A stretch of DNA of 64,000 nucleotides from Burhinus oedicnemus (lineage: Eukaryota; Chordata; Aves; Charadriiformes; Burhinidae): contig VFFE01006624.1 in NCBI GenBank assembly GCA_008921705.1, positions 210,748 through 274,747 of the forward strand, given 5' to 3'. The stretch's first letter is position 1; every line of letters starts with the position of its first letter. The notes under the pieces were generated by a model that saw nothing but the letters and a program-made list of their open reading frames with translations, ran no database searches and was not told the DNA's origin. The position numbers and the translations under genes were made by a program. Shown piece by piece: positions 48,766-61,512 of this stretch.

Positions 48766-50120
48766 AAAATTCTTATACATCTAAAAGGCTAATGCTCACT
48801 AGCTGCCTAGGACGACGAGCCTGAAACATCAAACTTCATGCACAGGAGCCGATCACTGTACATAATGTCAATGTTCAGTGCCCAAAGGCTGAACACACAC
48901 AGCTGGAACCACACACAGCTGCCTTAAGCCGTCAACTACCTTACCTGGCAGCATAGCCCTCTCCCTCTCACAGTGTACAAGAGACTTTTTGAAGCTTGTG
49001 TTTTCTCAAATCTTACAAAGTAGAATCATAGAATCGTCTAGGTTGGACGAGTGCTTATATATGTGAAAACTATTAGCATAATACAGAGCCAATTGCTGGG
49101 ACCTCAGGAACTAAGGGCATGGGCCCAACTTGGGGTCAGAACCACTCATAAGAATAAAACGCAACGCAATCACTATTCAAAATTACATGCATGTTAGTTG
49201 TAAAGAAACATGTAAGGATTTCCCTTTCTTGTGACAAAAATCAGTTATCTTATTCTGTGTGTGTGTGTACCTGCACAACTACAAGCACACTTACACAAAC
49301 AGCTATACACAGCATTCTATTAACTGGAAAATAACAGCACTGGTATAAACAAGCAGCTTATGAAAAGTACATACTGTTAAGTATTTTTGTGTGTAGGGTT
49401 TTTTTTTAATAGAATAGAATTTTCTCCATATGATGGAAAATCTAAAAAACTGATATTCAAAAATATCTACTTGCCTTCTAACTACCCCTTGAAACAAAGC
49501 AGTAATATTCTGTTAGAATTAAAAATTGTAGAATAAAGTGCAGAAAGAGAGAGGTTATATTGATACTATTTCTTTATGACTGACATTTGGCAAAACACCA
49601 CTTGAATTTTAAAGGAACTCTATGTATATTGCTTTAGCATACATAGGCAAGCAAATTGAACAAGTTTTTTCACCCTTTTGTGCAAGGGAACCAGCAATCT
49701 CTTACTCCCAGATGATTTGTGTTTGAGAATATTTCAGGAGTTGAACAGGAACATACCTCCAAACACCAGCAAACACATAATCCCACAGAAACCACTAACC
49801 TGGAGATCTCCCTGCATAGTTTATCTGTATTGTCTTCTCTGCTTCACTGTAGGACCAGGCGACTTTTATATTTTAGCTGCTACAAAACGGCTATAATCTT
49901 ACATCCCAACCTACAGACTTACAAATAATTTTTTCTTAAGATACATACACTAAAAATAGCAAATGTGCAAGAAAATATATTTGAAACATCGTTTTTGTTG
50001 AGTCACCTGTTCACAACAGAAGAGGGTCTAGAAAACAACCACAGTAACAATGACAGACTAAATGTACTTAAGGACCATAAAATATTAAATGAAGACACTA
50101 AACCGTATTTTCTTTCTTTG
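48766..50120. other. Non-coding DNA with a CR1 tail scrap
   Basis: Apart from the CR1 scrap at 49022-49055 and a short GT run at about 49255-49268, nothing is recognised. Confidence 0.5.
49022..49055 (-). mobile_element. CR1 3'-terminal scrap
   Basis: AGAATCATAGAATCGTCTAG then GTTGGA is the reverse complement of the CR1 terminal repeat (ATTCTATGATTCT) and the TCCAACCTAGAC-type end of its 3' UTR. Only about 34 bp remain, so this is a severely 5'-truncated or deleted minus-strand copy. Confidence 0.8.
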
Positions 50121-50124
50121 ACTT

Positions 50125-50285
50125 CTAACAGTGGGAGTGCACCAATTAACATTATCCATTCTAATTTGATTAAACCATTATCATTGTTGAGAGGGAACTG
50201 CTGGATCTCAGAATTAACAATGGCAATTACAATTCCAAAACCTATAAAGAAAGGCAGTAAATCAGACCAAACAATACTAGAAAGA
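50125..50285 (+). mobile_element. Ancient CR1-like reverse-transcriptase scrap
   Basis: Within a plus frame (49965-50306) the peptide IKPLSLL, then W-I-S-E-L, then ITIPKPIKKGSKSD follows the CR1/L3 reverse-transcriptase pattern A-x-P-L-S-I-I-F, W-x-x-G-E-V-P, and x-I-T-P-I-F-K-K-G-x-K-x-D with similar spacing. Flanking sequence is too decayed to extend the call. Confidence 0.45.
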
Positions 50286-53110
50286 GAAGACAAGTGGAAA
50301 AAATAGAAGTCATTGAGGAACAAAATATGCTAAAATATGAGAACACATCTTCGGAAATGTCAGGACAGATCCCAATGAAAATATGAGGCAGAAATGCATT
50401 AATTAGACATCCAAAGTAATGCAACAATAGGAGTAACTGAACAGTAAGTCTATATAGCTAGAAAATTAGTAGAGAAATACATGGACACCAATACACATTT
50501 TTCCACAACAAATTTAAACACAATAGTTTTAAATGATAATTAAAACCATTGTATGGCACAAAGGGATACCAGAAAAGATGAATCTGTAGGTAGTGGGTGG
50601 CATTCATGGTTAAAGAATATGACTAGAAGTGTAAATGTCTGAAATTTCACAGGTCATAACCCTTACCAGCAATGTAGGATCAGCCAGGTTCTTCAACTCA
50701 GATAATTTGACAAAAAATAAGCTCTACACTAGATTGCAATAAGGACAAGGGAGTATGACAGACATGAATTTTCTACACACCACACACCCCCCCGCCAAAG
50801 CTAGGGTTAACTGTACATCAAGCAAAAAAAAAAAGTTTCTAACAGCTGAAATCCAATGTAAATTAGCTCAATGTAAATTAACCATGGAGGATGGAAGGAA
50901 GTCATGCATAAAACCAGACAGAAGTAAAAAAAGAATAAAGAAGATGCTCAGTGATCTGAAAGAACAAAGAAAATGTTCACTAACAGTCACCAATAATACA
51001 AATTGCTAAACAATGTGCCCAAGGACTGATGTTAATTAAAAAATGTAATACAGGTAGAAAATTCAGTTCTTTTGTTTACTCCTCTATGTAAACAGAAAAG
51101 AGGAGCGATAGATTAGTTGGTAGCATACAACTTTCATAATCAGGATCCACAAAGGTTTCTCAAAGGTATTCTCAAACTGATCAGAAGTACTGCAGCACAG
51201 CCATGCAGACCTCAAGAGCTGACGGCTTCACAATGAACTGTGATTCCTTTCCCCACTTGTGATCAAAAGACCCCCTAGTTGAAACAAAACAATTATCCCA
51301 AGACGGATCTGGTTTTGAAGAGCTTCAGGTCTTATTCACCAACAAACAAACTGTAGCATAGCAGCAGCCTCATACCTTTGACATTCAACAAATGGTGCAA
51401 GCAACAGCCTGCTTTCAAATACCACTGACAAAAGAAAAGAAAAATTCCAGGCAAATTAAATGGAAAAAGAAACTGCACAGAATCATGCACAGTCCTAGAG
51501 AGGCAAGCTTGAGTGTATTTCCTTCCCTTCACAAGTTATGCCTTGGAATGCGACTGATAATCAGCAAATGCCAGAGTGAGGAGTACTATTGAAAGGGGAA
51601 ACAAGAACAATGCAAAAAGCGCGCTTCAGGACACAGAAAAGACACTTTACAAAATAAAAAAGAGAATGCATGGGCTGCAGAAAAAAAAAAAGAATTAGTG
51701 CATTCTGCAAAAGCATTGAGATTGCTGGGTATTGAAGTAATGTCAGGTAAGTTTATAGATTGGTCTACAGACAATGATACATAAGTTCTTTTAGTAAAAA
51801 AGCTGTTTAAAGGCAGGGATTTTTTTCATTAATATAATAATTTTCTAGCATACTGGTGGTGCTAATCCCTGTGACTACTGTTTTTTAATATACATGGTGA
51901 CAAACTGGAGAAAAGAGGAAATCTTAGCATCAGAATATCACTTTTAACAGTAGGGAACATTCATTTCTTAAAAAAATGAGAAAATTGCTCATTGGAATTT
52001 GTTGAGAAAGACCATTCATTCAACAACATGAAAGCATTACTGACACCAACATAAGAATATTATATGCAACAGAGCAAGCTCAAATTCTGAGACACCCTTA
52101 AGAATATATCACCTAATACCCAGCACAGCTTGACAGACTAAATCGCTACACTTGGTGTAGCGTGCTCACTGCTGGCACTTTTCCTAGGGACCCTCAGATG
52201 CAGGAAGGCAGCAGATCACAGGCCACATACATTTTTAAAATAGGATTAGAATTTATAATACACTCTTCTTCACCTGACAACACAGGAATGATCATTTTTG
52301 CTTCACCTACAAGTGCAGGTGTATTAGCAAGGCTACAACTTAGGTGAGAAAGCCTACTGGTTAGGTTTGGTTAACTTGACTTTAACGAAGGACTAAGTGA
52401 ACTGTGCTGTACCGTGTGTAACTGCAATCCTTCCTGGCTTTGCAATCCTTCCTGGCTTTTTAAGGATTATTTGAACATTTCTATTGAAATTACAATAGAA
52501 AAGTAAGCATAATATTTATGCTCTTAGAAAATACCAGAATCCTGGTAGTATAGAGCCCAACTGGAACCTATTACCTGCTTTTAAAAAGGGAACATGTTGG
52601 CTATTGCACTTTCGACATTCAAGGCTGGAGACAAAATTGGCAACTGCCGCCTAAAGCTTACAGATGGACAAAGGATCCGTTAACCCATATAAAGACAGAG
52701 AAAAAAGTTTTCAGCGCAGCGTACTGTACTCCCCAATTCCAATGCAGCTGTTTCTTCATGTGTTAAATGCAGTTAAGGACAATTCAGACTTCCCCTTCGT
52801 ATATCTTTTGCTGAAGGTTCTCAGCAGGATCAAACAGTCATGCTGTGGTGATAAACATGCTACTGATTCTGGGCCATCAGCAAGCCAGTTTAAACTTCAC
52901 TTCTGCATCTCTTGTTTAGTCTGCAATTTTGGGATCACAATGTAGACCAATCTCAAGAAATCCATCATTTTCTCTATGTTGTGTCAAGAACACAAGAAAT
53001 GACCTTGTCTTGCAATGGCAATCTGTGTTATTTCTTGCTCTAAGAAAACTGCTGAAGATAGGATGAAATGACTAAGCACATCATTATGTTCCAACCTGTA
53101 TGAAACAAGT
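50286..53110. other. Unique AT-rich non-coding DNA
   Basis: No gene is recognised. Small tandem duplications occur at 50854-50880 (CAATGTAAATTA twice, period 15) and 52423-52458 (18 bp twice). A and T runs are scattered. Confidence 0.5.
52423..52458. repeat. Perfect 18-bp tandem duplication
   Basis: TGCAATCCTTCCTGGCTT occurs twice head-to-tail (52423-52440 and 52441-52458) without a difference, a recent replication-slippage type event. Confidence 0.9.
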
Positions 53111-53111
53111 A

Positions 53112-53212
53112 TAGTTTAGTAGTGGTTTCGGCAGTCTTAGGTTGACGGTTGGACTCGATGATCTTAAAGGTCCCTTCCAACCTAGGCAATTCTATGATTC
53201 TATGGTTCTATG
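53112..53212 (+). mobile_element. CR1 3'-end fragment (about 100 bp)
   Basis: The fragment starts at the end of ORF2 (TTTAGTAGTGGTTTCGGCAG), continues through GTTGGACTCGATGATCTTAA and GGTCCCTTCCAACC, and ends in three ATTCTATG-type units (53187-53212). It is a strongly 5'-truncated insertion with the same 3' UTR type as the copy at 4645-5417. Confidence 0.92.
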
Positions 53213-54777
53213 AATGCTGCGTAAGTATCTGCCATTGCATCTTTCTGCAATCAGTTGTGCTAGATTTCTGAAATATTTCTGTATTCACAATTCCATTAGT
53301 TATTACAAATAGGATTCATTATGAAAGGTAACATTCCTGTTACAAAGAAGCTTTTAATTTAACTTTAACTTGCTAGTTATACACTTGAGATACTTTGCAC
53401 TGTATTCAATTGCAAATACAGAATTTGGATAAAACATTTAAGTCTGTTTCTAGCTTCTATTTTGACTTATACCTGAAACATTAAAAAGAGGTAGCTGTCT
53501 TGGATACCAAATGCTCAAAACCAACAGGAGATGTTTCACGACATAACCAGCTGTTAGATGTTGCCATTTTATGCTGTAGACATGAAAAATTTTTGCATTC
53601 AAGTGAAAACTGGAGATGATCATTGAAAAGAAAAAAAACCCCAAACACCCTGAAAGCCAGTAATTCCTAAGCCAAAGATGGTTTCTCCTTAGTCTGCCAA
53701 ACCACAAGTGGCCAGAATACCAGAAAAAGTACCATATATACTCGCCCGATTCCTCTGTTCTTCCTTGGCTGAAACTGTATGGCTGTTCTCATGTTTTTCT
53801 GAGAAAAAGATCACTTCTCAAACTGAGAAACTGGAAGTGTGAGGGAGTTCAGTTAGCAGAGCACAAATAAAAAAAAAAGCTTTAATACACTTCAGCTATA
53901 TGAGTCACTTTTGTAAAATTATCAATAATCAAAATATATCTTACAGAGAATTTCAGGTGACAGACTGTTAAGGCAACCAAAAACAACAGCACAAACCATC
54001 TTATTCTTATTCCAAGTTTTAGAAGGCTACCATTTAATGCAACTATAATCAGAGCTTAAGAGAGCTTCCTCAGAAGGCTCTATCATATAGTACCAAATTC
54101 CTGTTGAAAAATGTGTTTGAGGATAACGGAGGAAATAATACTGCCTCTACAAGTTAAGAACAGTTCAGACAACAGCAAGTTTTCACTAATAGTCTAGGAT
54201 AAAGTTTCTATATTAAATGAAAGACTAAATATTATGTGATTTTCCACAACAAATAAAGGTAGGGCTCCTGTGTATCTGACATCTCCAAGTTACTTACCAA
54301 GATCTAATGATATTTTTCATCACTTTTCCAAGTCTGGAAGTGCCTGAAAGGAATTGCTTTTACCTATACATATTTTCTGTTAAGAATTTGTTTTCACGTC
54401 TGTATTTGTAACTCTCTCTAAATCTGTTTTCTGAATAGCTGGAACATTAACATTGAAATAATGACTATCTGTGGATTCAAAAACCAAACCCAAAAACCAC
54501 AGGACCAGATACGGTCCAATAACACTATTAGATTGTAAATCTTGAACAGCATTCTAACCCAAGTACTGTGGAATGGGAACACCATCTAATTGCAACAGCA
54601 GCAGCCCAAAACATTCTTACCTTTTTTCAGCACCTGTTCCTTTTATTTTAGGAAATACAATATTAAAAGAATGTTAGAATTACCGTGTCAACCAGTCCAA
54701 ACTTAAAGGGACCAAAATTTAACATTAATGTAAGAGCCATAAAATCCTACTGTGCACATCCCACCACACTTGTAACA
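53213..54777. other. Unique AT-rich non-coding DNA
   Basis: Nothing recognisable was found. Open frames are short and resemble no known protein. Confidence 0.55.
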
Positions 54778-54795
54778 TTTTTTTTTTTTTTTTTT
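54778..54795. repeat. Homopolymer of 18 T
   Basis: Eighteen T abut the sequence leading into the minus-strand CR1 that follows. Confidence 0.85.
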
Positions 54796-54799
54796 AAAC

Positions 54800-55775
54800 A
54801 TCCGGCTAGATCCTCTTTATTTCAATTTATGCCCACTCTGCCTCGTCCTCTCCACCATTCACCATTGTGAAGAACCTGGCTCTATCTTCTTGATGACCTC
54901 TTCTCAGGCACTGGAAGGATGCTATCAGGTCCTCTTGAAACTGCCTCTTCTCCAGGATTAAGAAGCCCAGATGCCTCAGCCTCTCTTCACAGAGCAAGTG
55001 TTCCAGCCCCCAACTGTCTTGCAGGCTCTCCACTGAACTCACTCCAGCTTGTCGATGCCTTTCTTGTACCGGAGGTTTCAAGACTAGAACTGGTGTTCTA
55101 GATACGGTCTAAAGAATGTCAAGTTAAAGGGGATAATTCTTTTCCTTTCCCCAATCTACTGTTAATACAGCCCAGGATACTTCGTCCTCTTTGCAGCCAA
55201 GGCACACTGCTAACTTCACATTCAGGTTGCTGTCCACCAAAACCCTTAGATCCCTTTCCACAGAGCTGCTCCTCAGACAGTATTGCTGCAAAGAATTCTT
55301 CCTTTGCAGGTGTAGAACTTTGCATTTGTTTTTAGAATTTCATGAGGTTCCTGTTGTGCCATTCCTCTAGCCTATCTAGGTCTCTCCAAATGGCAGGTTT
55401 GTGTATCAACTGGATCTCCTCAATTTGGTGTTGTCTACAAATTTGACAAGTGAACCCTGTCACCTCCTCTGGTTCATTGGTAAAGATATTAAACAGGACA
55501 GGTCCCAGGACAGACCTCTACAGTACTTCACTTTCACTGGCCTCCAGGTCAAGTATGACTCATTAACCATTAGCCTCTGAGGCCGATCATTCAACCATTT
55601 TTTCACTCATGTTGTCCAACCGTCCAGACTGTAGTATCTTAACTTGGATGCCAGAATATTGTGAGAGACAGTGCTGAAGGCCTTACAAAAATTTGAAGTA
55701 AATGGCTCCCACTGTTCTCCCCTTACCCACAAATCCACAGGAAAGCCAACAGGTCTGTAAGCACAGCATCCCCCA
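54800..55775 (-). mobile_element. CR1 LINE fragment, RT to C-terminus, both ends missing
   Basis: About 1 kb of CR1 ORF2 can be followed on the minus strand from high to low coordinates. CKAFSTVSHNIL at 55652-55687 is the K-A-F-D-T-V-S/P-H motif of the reverse transcriptase. A V-P-Q/G-L-S-W-D-L-type stretch and an F-V-D/A-D-x-T-K stretch (about 55430-55520) follow, then LCGKGSKGFGGQQPE (about 55220-55265), then EERLRHLGFLILEKRQFQED (about 54930-54988) and RARFFTMVNGGEDE near 54840. The frame is broken several times. The last part of ORF2, the 3' UTR and the terminal 8-mer are absent, so the 3' end has been deleted. It is more decayed than the 4.6-kb copy but much younger than the L3-like remnants. 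Confidence 0.9.
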
Positions 55776-56555
55776 AGCAAAAAATTAAGAGTGGTACTAT
55801 AAGCCATGTGACCAAGAGTTAATATAATAGTACACACTAATGAAAACTGCAGAAGCTATGAAAGCAGAAAAGCAACTACTCAGTAGCTGAAATCTCTTAC
55901 TGTTAGAGATGTAAATATGACACAACTGTGAGAACTGTAGTATTTTAAATACCACAAGTAATTCCTTCAGCAAGATGCCATAAAAAGTAGAAAAAACTTT
56001 TGATGCAGGAACAGTTCACAAAGCCAGTTACATCTTGAATAAAAGAGCTACTAATAGTAACTGTAATATATTCATATTAAACCTCTTTTGAATAACAAAA
56101 AATTATATCTATCTTATAAAGTTAAATTTCACAAAAGTAAGCTACATGAAAATGAAGAGGCTAGTTAAAAGGAGCACCTCAAAGCGTAAATGCCTGCATG
56201 TGACAGGGATCATCTGCAAAATAGTTAGAAGTTCATAGTAAACACACATCACTTACTAAAAACAAGCAAGCAAAAATAATAAAAAAGCTCCAGAAAAGCC
56301 AGCGTGATTAAAAACGACATTGGAGAAGGCCATTTTAGGTAGAAAAGCATCTTTCTAAAAGTGGATGTTGCTCCTAAACAGTGAAAATGGGATGGGGAAG
56401 GACTCCCCATAAACTTCAGCTAGTTAACTAGAAATTGTAAAAAAGCAGAGCAAAAATAAGTTTTAAAACCAACTTTCTAATAACTCTCAATTTTCAATTA
56501 AAACCTGTTCCAAGAGCCAGCACGACGATAAGAAAGAATCAGTGGGGTAAATACG
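55776..56555. other. Unique AT-rich non-coding DNA
   Basis: Nothing recognisable lies between the minus-strand CR1 and the older plus-strand CR1. Confidence 0.5.
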
Positions 56556-56559
56556 TGAT

Positions 56560-57790
56560 TGAGACATGAAGGAAGAACTCAAGGAGAAGTACCATAAAAG
56601 CTACATTGATTCCGCCCCTCCCTCTCCGATGCTCACTATAGAAGAGTTGATGGAAGTTGCCGCAACAGACTCTTTCTCCAGAGGAGTAGAACAGAGAAAG
56701 CATTTTAAGCAATCATCAGCAGAAGATAATCTAGATAAAGCCAGTATCAACAAGTCATTAGGATCAGACAGTATTTACCCAAAATTTACAGGCAAAGTAA
56801 AATACGAAACTGATGATCTAATAACTGTGGTGTGAAATTTATTCCTTAAACCTACTCTGTAAGACAGCAATGACACAGTCAAATACTGTAACACTGAAAC
56901 AAAAAAATTAACTTTTTGGGAGTGGGCACGGAATTTTGGTACAGATGAGCCAGGCCTCCACCACAGGAAACAGTTTAAACTATAACAAAACCAGCAAGAC
57001 TAAGCATATGAATAAATGTACAGGAAAAGTCAACAACTTTTGTAGTGGGAAGTCACTACTACTAGAAGTAGTTGAAGGATTGATAAGCAGGTGCGTTAGC
57101 ATGATTTTAGTGATGGAACAGATCTGAGTTTTCAAGAAGTTTGGACAAGCTACCTAACAAATGGTAAGGAATCCCCTAAACAAACTGTGCTAACACAGGA
57201 CAAAATGGAAGGTCCCCATAAAATTAAATAACTTGTTAAAACAAAGTAAAGCAAGAGCAGAAATAAACAGTTTTTCATACAAGAGATTTTACCAGTGAAG
57301 TTCCTCAAGGTTCAATGTGGTTCAGCACATCTAAGATCTAGAAGGCTGATTTAAAAAAAAAAAAAAAAAAAAGTCAAAAGGCTTACTAATTATAGAAAAT
57401 TATTTGGTGTAATCAAAAATAAATCTGATCAAAAGGTATAAATGATTGAAGGATAAAATTCCATGTAAATGCAAAAGAAATTACACATGACGAATGATAC
57501 CAGTTCTACTACTAGTCAGGGGGTGAAACTGGAATCACCGTACATCGTTCTCTGAATACATCAGCTAAATCCCAATAGTAATCAAAAAGACAAATCTAAG
57601 GCTAGGATAATCAGGGAATGATGAAAGAATAAAAAAAAGAAGAAAATCACCATGCCACTAGTGTACCCACATTTTTGAATACTGTACACAATTCTCATCA
57701 TTCTTCTTCCACATCTTAAAAATGTGAATGCAGAGCCAGAAAAGATACAGAGATGCCAACGACTATTACAGGTACGGTTAGCTTCTAGAT
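56560..57790 (+). mobile_element. Ancient CR1/L3-like LINE, most of the RT region
   Basis: This is the longest of the very old elements. A plus frame (56566-56835) contains DNLDKASINKSLGSDSIYPK, matching the CR1/L3 reverse-transcriptase start L-x-x-L-x-x-x-K-S-x-G-P-D-x-I-x-P. LITVV then stands for P-L-x-x-I-F. Further on, AAAGTCAACAACTTTTGTAG (about 57027) fits Q-H-G-F, and CCAGTGAAGTTCCTCAAGGT (about 57291-57310) fits G-V-P-Q-G. GTACCCACATTTTTGAATAC (about 57663-57682) fits P-H-L-E-Y. CAGAAAAGATACAGAGATGC (about 57736) fits Q-K-R-A-x-x-x-M. An A20 tract (57353-57372) sits where the F-A-D-D catalytic segment would be, so that part is lost. No intact frame extends beyond about 90 codons. Confidence 0.75.
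57353..57372. repeat. Homopolymer of 20 A
   Basis: Twenty A interrupt the ancient CR1 remnant soon after its G-V-P-Q-G segment. The tract may be an expanded A stretch or a relic of another insertion. Confidence 0.85.
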
Positions 57791-60737
57791 ACATAACAAA
57801 TAAACCAAACAGAGCAAGATGACAAAAACAGTTAATTGACTAGCTTTACTGTTCCTAGCTCTGAACCTACGACCAAAAGAATTGGTAAACTTTTAAAAGC
57901 TGCAGCCTCAAACTGAGAACATTAATTTCTCCTCATTACCAAAACCAATTCAACTGGAAATGCCAAAAAATAAATCATTAGATTTGACCTTGCAGTGTAG
58001 CACTACAGCAAAACAGACTGGACTGATGTGCTCAGAGGAAAGGTTAAATTTTAAGTTCACAGAGCAGGAAGCCAGAGAAAGTGAACCCAGTTATCAGCGT
58101 ACCCTCAAAGTATGTGTGTGGCAGGAGGCAAGAAAAGCACAGCTTTCTCCTGATAGTGACATTACAACTTTCAAAAGTTTATAAGCAAATATTTTCATTT
58201 ATTCGATACCAACTCAAGAGTTTCACTAATGTCTTTTACAAAATGGCATTGTCTGGTATATACCGTGAGTTGCACTGTGTCAAATACACTAACACCTCCA
58301 CAGACAGACAAGACCGTAGAACGCGTCTTTTCAAGTTACTAACAAGAGAGTTTAATCCACAACAGGCTCTAAACACAGCTTGGGACTTGTTAGGCAGAAC
58401 CATTTTCTTAATACAGATAACTTGAAAAAGTAATTTCAATACTGATATTTAATAAAGATACACAAGATAAAGCACAATTCTAATGAAAACAGCATAATCA
58501 AGCAGCCAAGCAATTAAGATTAGAAATGAAGTGTATTTGCACACCTCTGCTCAAAGTGCAAGTCTTTCCCATTTTCTAATGCTTGCATGTTAATACAGCT
58601 GAAAAATAGTTCTTGCAGCTGGTATGTTGATATTTTTATTGCTACACAGCAGGGTACTAGTCTCTTGCAAAGGTAGACTTCTAGTAAATAGCTGTCAACA
58701 AGTCTATGCATGACTGAAGTCAAATTACAAATAGTGAAGGAACAGGTTTTTGAACTTAATGCCAGCAAAATATCATGTATCTAATCCATGAAAGAATTAC
58801 AGACCTCAAGACTGCTATTATTTTATTATCCATACCATTTACTTTTCGGTCTGCTCCACAGCTTTGTTTAAACTTACTAATCAATGGTACTTACCATTGG
58901 TACTTTACCAATAACAAGTCTCTACATATCTACAATAGGAAATATTTTTATTTTTAAATTATCTATGTATTGTACTACATCTGCAAAAATTGTAAATACC
59001 TAGAAATGTTACTAGCAAAATTAAATACGCCTTTAGTAGCAAGCAACTTGGTTAGATCCTCTGAAATCTCTGCACCTAATTTTTACAGTTGCTTATCAAG
59101 TGCAGGTCTTTTAGGTCAATGAGAAAAGATACGAATGACTGGAACTGCTTCCTAAGAGTAAAATTAGGAGTAAAAGCCCTTGCATTAAAAAAAAAAAAGA
59201 ACAATAAAACAAACCCAACCCACACACCACACAAACACGAACTTGTCCCCCCCCAAATTCCACAATAGAAGTAAAACCCCAACTTGATGTTCAACATTTT
59301 GAGTAAGAAGGGTCTTGCTTACTCCCAAGTACACAAAACGCAAAAGCATCAATGCTGTCTTCTTGACGTGCAGCACCAATTTTGGCCACCTTTCTGCCAA
59401 ACCAGTTTAAAGCACTTTAATTTTACTCATAATTAAAATGAAACCACCTATATATTAATCTTTATTTAAATTACTTAAGCTAATAACAGCTTAAGAAAAA
59501 ATCTACACAGTTATTTACAGGTACTGAAAAAGGCATGTACTACAAGGAAAATTAATGTTTTCATAAAAGCACTATTACACAGAAAACAATTTATTGACTT
59601 CTAACACAGTAAGAGCTATTTGATCAAGGAACACCAGAGAATCACAGTACTAATGACACAATACACATACTGATATAATATATATTAATTCTTCCATATT
59701 TAATCATAAGCACAATTTTTTTTTCCCCCATTTCCTAGTGGTTTTGCACGGATGAGAAACAGGCTTCGAAAAATTATGAATCACTTCACAAGATTCCAAT
59801 TAAATCCTTTAACTGTTACTAGGAGAGTGAAGTAGAACAAGTGATTGTAAAAACAATGTAGGTTTGGGGTTTTTAAACACACACGAACCTGATAAGAATC
59901 ACTGTACTTTCACAAATAATTTTGTAGGTGATGTCTAGAAAGCCTGCAATTATTTGTGACTTTATGTGAAAAACCAGGAAATAAAATTTGACTGTCTGGT
60001 CTGAAAAAACAATCAAATGATTAAGAAGAAAACCCAGATCAAGAGAAACCAAGAGTGCTGCATTAATCTTCCCTGAGCCCCACGTTACTCACAAATTCCA
60101 CATTCCGTATATTTAAATACGGACTCCAAGTAAGGAATGATCACGGGCAAAAGATTTGAAGAAATATGACATGGAAGATTAATGATAAGTAATGAAGACT
60201 ATGTGAATGGCCTTGCATAACAGGATTAATGTATCAGAGAACAGTATCTTCTCTCACAACAGCTACATGCCATCACATCACATAACAATGCTAATAAAAT
60301 GTTAGTAACCATCAAGCCTTATCCTTTTTAAGATGCAGGCATCAAGTACAGACACATATGGACAGAGTAATTCAAGAAAAGCAAGAACTTTTAGTCTATC
60401 CCTGAAGTAAAACCATGAATGATAGTAAAAACTTGCCAATTTGTTTTAGAAGCATGACAATACTTAAAAGATTGAAAAAAAAAAATCTGGTAATTTACTT
60501 TATTTATACATAGAAATTAAAAGCATTCTACAAATGAAGCAACTTTGAATGGTCAATACATTGTTAGGGACGGGAAAGAGATAGCCCAAATACACACTCA
60601 AGGCCCTGCCATACCCAGCAGTATTCAAGGACCATAATTGCCTTATAACCAAAAGCACCTCATTCAGACCGGTAGCACAAAACTTGCTTCTCTGGTGAAA
60701 CACCAGTGCGCACGACAGCTCCTGCTACACAGTGTTG

Positions 60738-60797
60738 GCTATTACTAAGTTGGGTCATAGTTTTGTGGCCATTACTAAGTTGGGTCATAGTTTTGTT
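60738..60797. repeat. 30-bp tandem duplication
   Basis: The unit GGCTATTACTAAGTTGGGTC... at 60738-60767 is repeated at 60768-60797 with one change (T to C at the fourth base). Near identity implies a recent event. Confidence 0.9.
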
Positions 60798-61465
60798 TCC
60801 TCTCTGATTAGAAAAAAAAACGATAGAAAGGAAAGCAATTAGCTGGGCTGAGCCGTAGCCTGAGCAATTTACTGATAATTATAAAGTACCAATTCTTATG
60901 GTCTCCACATGGGCTTTAGATAAAATAGTAATTTTGATTGCAATCTGTATTTATAATAGCATCTGAAAGCATTATTTAAAAAAAGTTTAGCCCAGCTCTT
61001 TCACTGTAGTTTTGCTGTCTGGCATCTCTTACCCCACAGGTCACATGTCAATTAAGCAACCACTTATTAAATACATTTTTCGTGGAGCAATCTTCAATCA
61101 AGTTTTTCTAAGCTATTATTTTTTACACTTCAAAAGATTTCATACCGCAGATCAGAAGCTTTGGGATGTCACTCCCACATTAGTTAGTAATGTCCATTTT
61201 TTATAATGATTCAGAAGGCCAGAAAGGAACTTCCTAAGTACAAATATGAATTTGGAGTAATACCAAACTACAGAAAGTTAGGTACAATGTGCGTGCTTAA
61301 AATATCTGTTGTGCTTCCTGTTTTTTCTCAGGTATGAATGTTATCAACTTAGTCAATTTGAACATCAGCAGAGCATGCCAACCATGATGCAAGCATTTGA
61401 TGTCCCAGTTAAAGGGCTTTTTTTCCACCCTTCTGAGGAACTGGTTTTGGCACAAAACTGAACTC

Positions 61466-61512
61466 AAAAGCCCATGTAAAAGCCCATGTCTCTCTCTCTC
61501 TCTCTCTCTCTC
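61466..61512. repeat. (TC)12 microsatellite with adjacent 12-bp duplication
   Basis: AAAAGCCCATGT occurs twice head-to-tail (61466-61477 and 61478-61489), leading directly into twelve TC units at 61489-61512. The arginine-glutamate run in the minus-strand frame here is only the translated GA repeat. Confidence 0.9.

Noticed and set aside
50003..50323. 106-codon minus-strand frame with hydrophobic stretches, possible membrane protein
   Set aside because: The opposite strand encodes a CR1-like RT peptide in a similar frame. The minus frame is best explained as its AT-rich shadow.
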